Shown: one piece after another, positions 1-7,659 of the stretch
Numbering within the stretch: the first letter of the stretch is position 1
Layout: the number at the start of each line of letters is the position of its first letter
Assembly: GCF_017876675.1 (NCBI RefSeq)
Contig: NZ_JAGIOI010000001.1
Span: 3,968,001 to 4,032,000 of the forward strand
From: Arthrobacter stackebrandtii
GTDB lineage: Bacteria; Actinomycetota; Actinomycetes; Actinomycetales; Micrococcaceae
Direction of reading: 5' to 3'
DNA length: 64,000 nt
The notes under the pieces: model-generated
What the model was told of the DNA's origin: nothing
The model's database searches: none
What the model saw: only the letters and a program-made list of their open reading frames with translations
Position numbers and translations under genes: made by a program

Positions 1-70
1 CTGAGGAAACATGGCCGCCGTTTCGCCGGCAATGGCGGCGCGGCGGGCGCAGGAGTCGTATGCTCGTGGC

Positions 71-691
71 ATGGCTAAATTCTTCGACGTCCATCCACAC
101 GATCCGCAGCCACGTTCAGTGGGCCAGATCGTGGACATCCTCAAGTCCGGCGGGCTGATCGCCTACCCCACGGACTCCTGCTACGCGCTTGGTGCGCAGC
201 TGGGAAACCGGGAGGCGCTGGACCGGATCCGCCAGATCCGCCGGCTGGACAGCAAGCACCACTTCACGCTGGTGTGCAAGGACTTTGCACAGCTGGGGCA
301 GTTCGTCATGGTGGACAATGACATCTTCCGGGCCATCAAGGCCGTCACGCCCGGGCCGTACACCTTCATCCTTCCCGCCACCAAGGAGGTGCCCAAGCGG
401 CTGGCACACCCGAAGAAGAAGACCGTGGGCGTGCGCATCCCGGACAGCCGGCTGATCCACGACATCCTCGAGGAGCTGGGCGAGCCCATGCTCTCCAGCA
501 CCCTGCTGCTGCCGGACGAGGAGGAGCCGCTGACCCAGGGCTGGGAGATCAAGGAGACGCTGGACCACGTGGTTGATGCTGTGATCGAATCCGGCGACGT
601 CGGCTCCGAACCCACCACCGTGGTGGATTATTCCAGCGGTTATGCCGAAGTGGTCCGCCGCGGCATGGGAGACCCCAGCCGCTTCGAATAG
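71..691 (+). CDS. YciO-type YrdC/Sua5-domain protein (threonylcarbamoyl-AMP synthase family)
   Basis: Family proteins bind ATP and double-stranded RNA or tRNA; Sua5/TsaC members make threonylcarbamoyl-AMP for tRNA t6A. This 206-residue form resembles the YciO branch, whose exact role is less settled. Visible marks are YPTDSCYALG near the N terminus, a KHHFTLVCKD block, GPYTFIL, a basic PKKKTVGVRIP stretch and GEPMLSSTLLLP. The ATG at 71 is chosen because the protein then begins MAKFF, as in YciO; the in-frame ATG at 11 would add 20 Ala/Arg-rich residues unlike the family. The gene stands alone, 69 bases before dps. Family assignment is firm; the YciO versus Sua5 function is inferred. Confidence 0.9.
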   Translation: MAKFFDVHPHDPQPRSVGQIVDILKSGGLIAYPTDSCYALGAQLGNREALDRIRQIRRLDSKHHFTLVCKDFAQLGQFVMVDNDIFRAIKAVTPGPYTFILPATKEVPKRLAHPKKKTVGVRIPDSRLIHDILEELGEPMLSSTLLLPDEEEPLTQGWEIKETLDHVVDAVIESGDVGSEPTTVVDYSSGYAEVVRRGMGDPSRFE

Positions 692-760
692 GCACGTCAT
701 GGCTTTTCACCGCGGCCTGGCACAAGCGGGCCGCACCAACTGGAGACAAGGGAGTTTCAC

Positions 761-1321
761 ATGGCAACGAAGAGAACCGCCCACACCGGATACACGGTCC
801 CAGGCCTGTCGCTGCAGGACGGGCACAAGGTTGCGGAGCTGCTGCAGTCGCGGCTTCACGCACTCAACGACCTGGCGCTCACGCTCAAGCACGCGCACTG
901 GAACGTGGTGGGCCGCGACTTCATCAGCGTCCACGAGATGCTGGATCCGCAGATCGAGCTGGTCCGGGCCATGGTGGATGAAACGGCCGAACGCATCGCC
1001 ACCCTGGGTGTCTCCCCCAACGGCCTGCCCGGCGCGCTGGTCGCGGCGCGGACCTGGGACGACTACTCCATCGGCCGCGCCCACACCTCGGCGCACCTGG
1101 CCGCACTCGATGTGGTCTACACCGGTTTCCTCTCCAGCCACCGCAAGACACTGGCCTCGGTGGGCGAGCTCGATCCGATCACCGAGGACATGGTCATCAA
1201 CCAGTGCGCGCAGCTGGAATTGTTCCAGTGGTTCATGCGCGCCCACCTGGAGGACGACGCCGGCGACCTCGCCAATGCGGGCGCAAAGACCGAGCGTTCG
1301 GCCGCCAACAAGGCCAAATGA
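761..1321 (+). CDS. dps: Dps family ferritin-like DNA-protection protein
   Basis: Dps proteins form dodecamers that oxidise and store iron and shield DNA in starvation or oxidative stress. At 186 residues this is of usual length. The intersubunit ferroxidase set is visible: the HAHWNVVG block (His46), VHEMLD (His58, Asp62) and VDETAE (Asp73, Glu77). A basic start (MATKRTA) and a C-terminal tail ending AANKAK could contact DNA. AAGGGAG lies about 6 bases before the ATG. The stop overlaps the start of the following SDR gene (ATGA), so the two are probably co-translated. Family assignment is certain from the motifs. Confidence 0.95.
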   Translation: MATKRTAHTGYTVPGLSLQDGHKVAELLQSRLHALNDLALTLKHAHWNVVGRDFISVHEMLDPQIELVRAMVDETAERIATLGVSPNGLPGALVAARTWDDYSIGRAHTSAHLAALDVVYTGFLSSHRKTLASVGELDPITEDMVINQCAQLELFQWFMRAHLEDDAGDLANAGAKTERSAANKAK

Positions 1322-2178
1322 GCACCGCGCCGGGCTGTCCGTCGGCGCGCGTGGGCGCATACCCCCGGACGGCGATCGTGACCGGTGCCGACCGCGGGAT
1401 CGGCCAGGCATCCGCCCTGGCACTGGCCCGCGACGGCTTCGACGTTGGCTTCACCTGGCATGACACGGAGGCCGGCGCGCTGGAGACCGCCGCCGCCATC
1501 GAAGCACTGGGCCGCCGGGCGTTCTTCATGTGGCTCGACACCTCGGAACTGCCCACGTGCGGCCCTGCCGTGGAATCGCTGGCGGGCCAGCTGGGTTCGC
1601 TGGGCGTGTTTGTCAACAACGTGGGGGTCGGCCTCACCAAAGCCGTCATCGACACGCAGTACGCCGAATGGCAGCGCATCCTGGACACCAACCTCAACGG
1701 CGCATTCCTGTGCCTGCAGGCTGCGGCCAGATCTATGGTGGCCGGCGGTGTGGGCGGGCGGATTGTGGTGGTCACCAGCATCCACGCCAAGCAGCCGCGC
1801 TTCGGCTATGGCGCGTACTGTGCCTCCAAGTTCGGGTTGGACGGACTGGTCAAGACCCTGGCCGTGGAGCTGTCCGGGCACGGCATCACCGTCAACGCGG
1901 TTGCGCCCGGCGAGATCGCCACGCACCTGCCGGCAGCGGAGACCCGCCACCCGCACGACATCCCCCGCCCCGGCATTCCGCTGGGACACGCAGGCACGGC
2001 GGAGGAAATTGCCGATGTCATCGCCTTCCTTTCCTCCCCTGCCGCCAGCTATGTCACCGGCGCCAGCTGGGAGGTCGACGGCGGCATGGGGCCGGTGGGG
2101 GCACAGGCCAGTTCCCACCTGCAAAACGACGACTGGCGTGCGGCCACCACCAAGGGGACGAGCCAGGAGAAACGGTAG
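1318..2178 (+). CDS. Short-chain dehydrogenase/reductase, 3-oxoacyl reductase-like
   Basis: Classical NAD(P)-dependent SDR of 286 residues. It has the Rossmann motif TGADRGIG near residue 22, NNVG in the middle, a catalytic Ser in VVTSIHAK followed by YGAYCASK (Tyr-x-x-x-Lys), and the usual C-terminal ASYVTGASWEVDGG segment. The start at 1318 is chosen because it overlaps the dps stop in an ATGA arrangement; a longer frame from 1204 would run deep into dps. Substrate is unknown. Coupling to dps suggests a stress-related role, which is inference. A long inverted repeat lies just downstream. Confidence 0.88.
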   Translation: MSTAPGCPSARVGAYPRTAIVTGADRGIGQASALALARDGFDVGFTWHDTEAGALETAAAIEALGRRAFFMWLDTSELPTCGPAVESLAGQLGSLGVFVNNVGVGLTKAVIDTQYAEWQRILDTNLNGAFLCLQAAARSMVAGGVGGRIVVVTSIHAKQPRFGYGAYCASKFGLDGLVKTLAVELSGHGITVNAVAPGEIATHLPAAETRHPHDIPRPGIPLGHAGTAEEIADVIAFLSSPAASYVTGASWEVDGGMGPVGAQASSHLQNDDWRAATTKGTSQEKR

Positions 2179-2205
2179 TGGTCGCGCGGCGTCCCACCTT
2201 TCGTC

Positions 2206-2271
2206 GAGGACGTGGCAGGCTGGCGACTGTACGGGAAATTTCACCCACGGTCGCCAGCCTGCCACGTCCTC
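2206..2271. terminator. Perfect 22-bp inverted repeat between convergent genes
   Basis: Arms at 2206-2227 and 2250-2271 are exact reverse complements (GAGGACGTGGCAGG... ) around a 22-base loop. The element lies between the SDR stop and the convergent hrpB stop, so it could end transcription from both sides. No clear T run follows either arm, so a REP-like intergenic palindrome is an alternative. The rest of 2179-2405 shows no gene. Confidence 0.6.
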
Positions 2272-2405
2272 AGTGCCCAGCCGCCGGAACGGCGAAGACC
2301 TTGGCCAACCCTCGTCGAACATTCACCTATCGTCGGCAGGCGCCCCCGGGAGGTTCGCTCGGGTCCCTGCGGCAGCACGGTCTTCTCCGGCGGCCGTTGG
2401 GCAGG

Positions 2406-5048
2406 CTACATGCGCTTCTTGACCCGTGACGTGGCGGGTGCGCTCCAGGGGTCTTCCGGCCAGGGGTGCTTGGGGTAGCGTCCGCGCATCTCGGCACGGA
2501 CCTGCGCGTAGGGGCCGTTCCAGAAGGACGCCAGGTCGTCGGTCACGGCAAGCGGCCGGCGGGCCGGGGACAACAAGTGGAACAGGACCGGCACGCGGCC
2601 TCCGGCCAGGCGTGGTGTTTCAGCCAGCCCAAAGCACTCCTGAAGCTTGACCGCGGCCACGGGAGCCCCGCCGTCGTGAACGTCGGGGTAGTCGATGCGG
2701 ATGTTGGAGCCGCTGGGAACCGCAAGGGTTTCCGGAGCCAGCTCTCCCAGCCGTGAGGCTTCCGGCCAGGGAAGCAGGCGGCGCAGCGGATCGGACAGCG
2801 AAAGGGAAGAAAGCGCCCTGCCGGATGCGACAGATTCCAGTTCGGGACCCAGCCAGTCGGCCAGCCGCTCCAGAAGCGCGGCGTCGCCCACATCGGGCCA
2901 CGGCTCCCCCAGTTCTCGGTGCAGGAGGGCCAGGCGGCGGCGCAGCGCATCGGCGGATCCGGACCAGGAGAGCAGGCCCATCCCGTCCTTCGCCAGTGCG
3001 GCGGCCACTGCCCCGCGGCCTTGTTCCGGCGTGGCCTTCACAGGGGTGGAGGACAGAACGATGGCGCCGAGGCGCTGCTCACGCCGGGCGGAAACTCTTC
3101 CGCCACTGAACTTTGCCAGCACCGAATCCGCCAGCATGGTCGAGGCAACCATCTCCGCGTTCTCCCGATCCAGCGGCGCCGCGGCCCGGATGAGTGCGCC
3201 GGTGCCCGCAGCGTCCCGGCCGTCGGCCCGGGCGACCTCGGCCACGGCGAGCCAGTCATGGCCGGCCAGCGGGCTGCCCGCCGGGAGCCCCGCCCGCGTG
3301 CCGGATGAGAGCAGGTACTGCTGCCCGGTGGCGCCTGCCACCAGCCGCGCCACCCTGTCAGGGAAGGCCAGCCCGACGACGAATCCCGCCACCTCCGAGC
3401 GTTCCATCGCCGTTGGGGCGGCCGGGACAGCGGCTGGCCCGGCGCCCTTGGTTTCAAGCCGGGCGTCCTGGTGCACGAGCCGTTCCAGGCGATGCACCTC
3501 CTGCTTCCACCGCCGGGTGCCGGGATCGCCCCCGGAACGGAGGGCGGCAAGCAGGGCGGTGAGGTCGGCGCCGGGCGCGCGGGAGTCGCCGGAGACCAGT
3601 GCCACTATTTCGGCGGCGGCCTTGGCCCCCACCACGCGGGCCCCGTCAAGAAGGGCGCGTGCCAGGCGAGGGTCGGCCGGGATGTCGGCCAGGGTCTTGC
3701 CAAGGGCTGTGGCGTGCCCCGTGGCGTCGACGGCGCCGAGCTCACGCAGGACGGCGACGGCGGCGGCCATGGCCTGGGGCGGAGGTGAGTCGGGCAGCAG
3801 CAGCCCGGCGCCTTCGGGCGCTCCCCAGCAGGCCATTGTCAGGGCGGCTGCGCTGAGGTCGGTCACGGAGATCTCCGGCATTGGATGGGCCGGTGCCGCG
3901 GCAAAGGTTTTCTGGTCATAGCAGCGCACCACCGTGCCGGGGCCGAGGCGGGCGGCGCGTCCGGCGCGCTGTTCCGCCGAAGCACGGGAGGTGGAGACGG
4001 TGACGAGCCCGGTCATGCCGCGGCCCGCATCGCGGCGGGGTTCGCGGGACAGGCCGGAATCGATGACGAGCCGCACGCCGGGCACAGTCAGGGATGATTC
4101 GGCCAGTGAGGTGGAGACGATGATGCGCGGGGCGCCGCCGGGCTCCCGGCCCGACACTGCACGGTCCTGTTCCCGAGCCGGCACCTGCCCGTGCAGTTCC
4201 AGGATGTCCGTGTTTGCCGTGGTGGCGCGCAGCCTTGCGGCGATGTGGCCCACTTCCCAGGCCCCGGGGGCAAAAACCAGTGCGTCAACCTCTGGGTTTA
4301 TGGTGACGGCCTCCGCGTGGGCGGCGGCTGCCGTGTCCGCCACGTGGTCAAGGAAGGCCCGGCTGATGCCGCGCTGGTCCATGCGGGCAACAGCGGCAGG
4401 TGCCCACCTGACCTCAAGGGGGAACAACGCCGAGGGGCAGTCGACAACGGGAGCCGGGGACGCGCCGTCGTCCGAACCCAAAAGCTTGGCGAAGCGCGGG
4501 GCATCCAGGGTGGCGGACATCGCGATGAGGGTCAGGTCGCCGCGCATTTGCCGGACCTCGCCGAGCATGCCAAGCAGGAGGTCGGTGTCGAGGCCGCGCT
4601 CGTGCACCTCATCCAGCACGACGGCGGTGGCGCCTTCCAGCCCCGGGTCGCGCAGGAGGCGGCGCAGCAGGATGCCGGGGGTGAGGAATTCCACGACGGT
4701 TTGCGGCCCGGTGTGGCTTTCGCCGCGGACCGTGTAGCCGACCTTGCTGCCCAAGGCGCTGCCGTCAAGTGTTGCGAGGCGGCGGGCGGCCGAGCGGACG
4801 GCAACCCGGCGGGGCTGGGTCACGATGATTCTTCGGGCGGCACCGGCATTGAGCGCGTTGGCCACAAGGGGCGGCACAAGGGTTGTCTTGCCCGTGCCGG
4901 GAGGGGCCTGGACCACGGCCGCGGCACCGACAACGGTGCCCAGCAACGCCGAAAGCCCGGGCAGGGACTGTGCGAACACAAGCCCCTGCCCGAGCAGGTT
5001 TAGGTCAAAAGTTCCGCCGGGAAGCACTCCCGCAGCGGATTTTTGCAC
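2406..5048 (-). CDS. hrpB: ATP-dependent helicase HrpB (DEAH/RHA superfamily 2)
   Basis: An 880-residue DEAH-type RNA helicase homologue. Motif I is APPGTGKTT (residues 48-56), motif II reads DEVH in VVLDEVHERGLDTD, motif III is SATLD, and the later helicase blocks include STSLAESSLTVPGV and the QRAGRAAR motif VI. The C-terminal part carries the HrpB-specific region ending in HPWPEDPW. The GTG start at 5048 lies 5 bases after the stop of the monooxygenase gene, so translation is probably coupled. The cellular role of HrpB is poorly defined (proposed RNA processing). Identity is secure from motif order and length. Confidence 0.95.
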   Translation of the reverse strand: MQKSAAGVLPGGTFDLNLLGQGLVFAQSLPGLSALLGTVVGAAAVVQAPPGTGKTTLVPPLVANALNAGAARRIIVTQPRRVAVRSAARRLATLDGSALGSKVGYTVRGESHTGPQTVVEFLTPGILLRRLLRDPGLEGATAVVLDEVHERGLDTDLLLGMLGEVRQMRGDLTLIAMSATLDAPRFAKLLGSDDGASPAPVVDCPSALFPLEVRWAPAAVARMDQRGISRAFLDHVADTAAAAHAEAVTINPEVDALVFAPGAWEVGHIAARLRATTANTDILELHGQVPAREQDRAVSGREPGGAPRIIVSTSLAESSLTVPGVRLVIDSGLSREPRRDAGRGMTGLVTVSTSRASAEQRAGRAARLGPGTVVRCYDQKTFAAAPAHPMPEISVTDLSAAALTMACWGAPEGAGLLLPDSPPPQAMAAAVAVLRELGAVDATGHATALGKTLADIPADPRLARALLDGARVVGAKAAAEIVALVSGDSRAPGADLTALLAALRSGGDPGTRRWKQEVHRLERLVHQDARLETKGAGPAAVPAAPTAMERSEVAGFVVGLAFPDRVARLVAGATGQQYLLSSGTRAGLPAGSPLAGHDWLAVAEVARADGRDAAGTGALIRAAAPLDRENAEMVASTMLADSVLAKFSGGRVSARREQRLGAIVLSSTPVKATPEQGRGAVAAALAKDGMGLLSWSGSADALRRRLALLHRELGEPWPDVGDAALLERLADWLGPELESVASGRALSSLSLSDPLRRLLPWPEASRLGELAPETLAVPSGSNIRIDYPDVHDGGAPVAAVKLQECFGLAETPRLAGGRVPVLFHLLSPARRPLAVTDDLASFWNGPYAQVRAEMRGRYPKHPWPEDPWSAPATSRVKKRM

Positions 5049-5053
5049 GGGGA

Positions 5054-5386
5054 TCAGCCGATCTGCAGCTCGCCCATTTCGCCCCAGGAGTCGCCGTCAA
5101 CCTTGCGGGAAACGATCTTCGGAGTGGAGACCAGGTGCGGGCGCATGGACTCCAGGCCTGCCTTGAAGTGGTCACTGTTGACGTGCAGTCCGGCGGCTTC
5201 GTCGTCGAGGAAGGCCTCCACCAGGACAAACTCGTTGGCGTCCTCCACGCTGCGCGACCAGTCGAACCAAAGGTTGCCCGCCTCGGCACGGGTGGCCTGC
5301 GTGAACGGGGTCACGGTGTCGATGAACTGCCCGGCGGATTCGGGCTTGACCTGGAACTTCACAACAATAAAGTACATAGCTGCCAC
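5054..5386 (-). CDS. Putative quinol monooxygenase (ABM domain)
   Basis: A 110-residue antibiotic-biosynthesis-monooxygenase-fold protein, a ferredoxin-like dimer of the YgiN type. Visible features are an opening YFIVVKFQVKPE strand, LWFDWSRS, and FVLVEAFLDDEA followed by a His-containing helix start (HVNSDHFKAG). ABM proteins act on quinols or polyketide-like phenols or degrade haem; which applies here cannot be told. The ATG at 5386 is the first in the frame and the length fits the family. hrpB follows after 5 bases, suggesting one transcript. Confidence 0.85.
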   Translation of the reverse strand: MAAMYFIVVKFQVKPESAGQFIDTVTPFTQATRAEAGNLWFDWSRSVEDANEFVLVEAFLDDEAAGLHVNSDHFKAGLESMRPHLVSTPKIVSRKVDGDSWGEMGELQIG

Positions 5387-5461
5387 TCTAGACGAGGGGG
5401 ACGTGGGGCCCCAACAAGGCAGGCAGCCCTGTTGGGGAAATCACCGGAAACCGGAGTGCTG

Positions 5462-6133
5462 CTACCAGCCGCGTTCACGCCACTCCGTGAGGGAACCCCG
5501 CTCGGCTGCCAACGTGGTGGGGTTGCCGTGGCCCGGCAGGACGATGGCGTCGGGGTACTCGTTGAAGAGGCGCGCCTCGACGTCGTTCAGCAATTGCGTG
5601 AAGCGTGCAGGGTCCTGCTCGGTGTTGCCCACGCCGCCCGGGAACAGGGAGTCGCCGCTGAAGATGATGGGTGCCGAATCGTCCCCGCCCGCCAGGACAT
5701 AGGCGATGGACCCCGGAGTGTGCCCGCGCAGGTGGATGGCGGCCAGCTCAAGGCCGTCAACCGAGACGGTGTCCCCGTGGTTGAGCGGCTGGCTGGTGGC
5801 GACACCGCACTCGGCTGCAATTCCCTCGGCATCGGCGGCCCCGGCGGCTGTCGGCGCGCCGCTTTCGGCGACAAGGGCGGCCAGCGCCCTGACATGGTCC
5901 CAATGCTGGTGCGTGGTGGCAATCAGGGAGAGGCGCGCCGGAACCTGGGCGTCCGTGGCTGCGTCCGCCAGCAGGGTGTTGATGGCCGGGAGGTCGTCGG
6001 CGGCGTCGATGAGGATTTGCGCGCCTGTGCCCTTGGCTGTGACCAGGTAGACGTTGTTCTGCATTGCGGAAACAACCGCACGCCGCACAGTGTGGTTGGG
6101 CAGGTCGTGGATCAGGGAAGATTCTTCGCTCAT
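5462..6133 (-). CDS. MBL-fold metallohydrolase (glyoxalase II-like)
   Basis: A 223-residue zinc-dependent hydrolase. The metal site shows HQHWDH at residues 75-80 (the HxHxDH pattern), a later His in LRGHTPGSIAYV, the bridging Asp in IIFSGDSLFPGG and the last His in VLPGHGNPTTL. This order matches glyoxalase II / persulfide dioxygenase relatives. The substrate is not predictable. A 75-base gap separates it from the small monooxygenase gene downstream; both point the same way. The ATG at 6133 is the natural start of the conserved region. Confidence 0.88.
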   Translation of the reverse strand: MSEESSLIHDLPNHTVRRAVVSAMQNNVYLVTAKGTGAQILIDAADDLPAINTLLADAATDAQVPARLSLIATTHQHWDHVRALAALVAESGAPTAAGAADAEGIAAECGVATSQPLNHGDTVSVDGLELAAIHLRGHTPGSIAYVLAGGDDSAPIIFSGDSLFPGGVGNTEQDPARFTQLLNDVEARLFNEYPDAIVLPGHGNPTTLAAERGSLTEWRERGW

Positions 6134-6178
6134 GGCTCAAGCGTAATGGCCAAGGGGTGCAACAGCGAGCGAGTCCGT

Positions 6179-6219
6179 GCCCTGCCTTGGCGGCGCCCCG
6201 GACGCCGCCAAGGCAGGGC
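6179..6219. repeat. 17-bp perfect inverted repeat in a divergent intergenic region
   Basis: Arms 6179-6195 and 6203-6219 pair exactly (GCCCTGCCTTGGCGGCG and its complement) around a 7-base loop. It lies between two genes that point away from each other, so it is not placed to terminate either one. It may be a REP-like element or a structured operator. The remaining 6134-6347 shows no gene. Confidence 0.6.
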
Positions 6220-6347
6220 CCCGTCTCACCATGCGGCTGGGCGCCAAGGTGTCTCGACGCCACACGCCCCGCGGCCATAGTGTGGGTGGGCGTGGCGTTT
6301 CAGGCCACCAGCAATTCCGACAGACCCGAATCCGCGAGGACGAACAC

Positions 6348-7295
6348 ATGATCCCTGCAACAAGCATCACCCGCGCCGAGGTTGAAGAAGCCGCCCGGCG
6401 GCTCCAAGGGCGAGTCCGCCACACACCCGTCCTGAAGCTCGACGCGGCCCACTCCCCCGGCGATGTCTGGCTCAAGTGCGAGTTCCTGCAGCACACGGGC
6501 ACGTTCAAGGCCCGCGGCGCCTTCAACCGGGTTCTCGGCTGCCTGGAGCGCGGCGAGCTCGACCCTGAGGTGGGGATCGTGGTTGCCTAGGGCGGAAATG
6601 CAGGGCTGGCCAACGCCTACGCCGCCGCCGAGGTTGGTGTGCCCGCCACCGTCTTTGTCCCGCTCACCTCACCCGCCGTGAAGGTGGAGAAGCTGCGGAA
6701 GGCGGGGGCCGACGTCGTGCAGGAGGGCGCAGAGTATGCTGATGCCTTCAACCTGGCGATGGCGCGTGCGGCCGAAACCGGTGCCGTCTATTGCCACGCC
6801 TACGACCAGCCGGAGATCGCGGCCGGGGCCGGAACCATCGGCCTGGAGTTGCTTGAACAGCTCGACGGCATCGACACGGTGCTTGTAGCCGTGGGCGGCG
6901 GCGGACTCATGGCGGGCATTGCAGCAGCCCTGGAGGGGCAGGCAAAAGTTGTGGCGGTGGAGCCGGAGAACGCACCGACGCTGCACGCCGCACTGGCCGC
7001 CGGGGAGCCCGTGGACGTGGAGGTCTCCGGCGTCGCCGCGGATTCACTCGGTGCCCGGCGCATTGGCGGAATCGGCTTCAGCGTGGCGGTCCGTGCCGGC
7101 GTCGATAGCGTCCTGGTCAGCGATGCCCAGATCACCGACGCCCGCACGTTCCTGTGGGAAAACTACCGGATCGCGCTGGAAAACGGTGCCGCTGCGGCCT
7201 ACGCCGCGCTGCAGTCCGGCGCTTATGTTCCGCGCGACGGCGAACGCGTGGCAGTCGTCCTCTGCGGTGCCAACACCGATCCCGCCGGGCTCTGA
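6348..7295 (+). pseudogene. Threonine/serine dehydratase-like PLP enzyme broken by one in-frame TAG
   Basis: Fold-type II PLP enzyme related to threonine/serine dehydratases. The frame starts [15 protein letters not shown] after GAGGA, has the PLP-lysine region [10 protein letters not shown], then reads GIVVA, a TAG stop at 6588-6590, and immediately resumes GGNAGLANA in the same frame through to a normal end. The family motif here is SGGNxG, so the TAG replaces the Ser codon, most simply TCG to TAG. The downstream part keeps the glycine loop VGGGGLMAG and SLGARRIGG. No other damage is seen. It is a recent nonsense mutation or a sequencing error; without read-through the product is an 80-residue fragment. 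Confidence 0.85.
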
Positions 7296-7330
7296 CGCCG
7301 GGCCTTAGGACAGCCAGCCCGCCCTCCTCA

Positions 7331-7555
7331 TCGACGCTGTCGCAGCAATGGCTGGTTTTCCCCGGACCCCGGCGCACCAATGGCTGAGTTTCACTGGACG
7401 CGATCGCACCGCCGGCCGCTTTTTGCTCGCCCATGCCGCACCGGGGCGTTCAGCCGCAACACCCGCCGCGCCGGGGGTGCGACAGCGTTGCCAATAGACG
7501 TGCCATTGCTGCGAGAGCGTCGAGGAAAAACGGGCCATTGCTGCGATGGCGTCGA
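7331..7555. repeat. Four related short repeats in two orientations
   Basis: A unit reading CCATTGCTGCGA-n-n-GCGTCGA occurs forward at 7501-7523 and 7534-7555 and in reverse complement at 7331-7354, extending to about 7370. A weaker reverse copy (CCAATGGCTGAGTTTCACTGG) is at 7378-7398. The copies fill the space between the broken dehydratase and the flotillin terminator. No ORF there looks real. Confidence 0.65.
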
Positions 7556-7577
7556 GAGGCGGGGAGGGTTAATGTGC

Positions 7578-7614
7578 GACGGCGGCTGCCCACCCCAGGT
7601 GGGCAGCCGCCGTC
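7578..7614 (-). terminator. Strong GC-rich hairpin downstream of the flotillin gene
   Basis: Arms 7578-7594 and 7598-7614 are a perfect 17-bp inverted repeat (GACGGCGGCTGCCCACC and complement) with a 3-base loop, 46 bases after the flotillin stop on the minus strand. There is no U-rich tail, which is common for actinobacterial terminators. Confidence 0.7.
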
Positions 7615-7659
7615 GGGCTGCATTGCCTTCCAGCCTTCGCCTGCTGCTGGTGGACTGCC

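Noticed and set aside
11-70. N-terminal extension of the YciO gene from the ATG at 11
   Set aside because: The extra 20 residues are Ala/Arg-rich and not part of the family; the ATG at 71 matches the usual start.
1117-2322. 401-residue minus-strand frame opposite dps and the SDR
   Set aside because: It is antisense to two genes with clear family motifs and shows no recognisable protein features.
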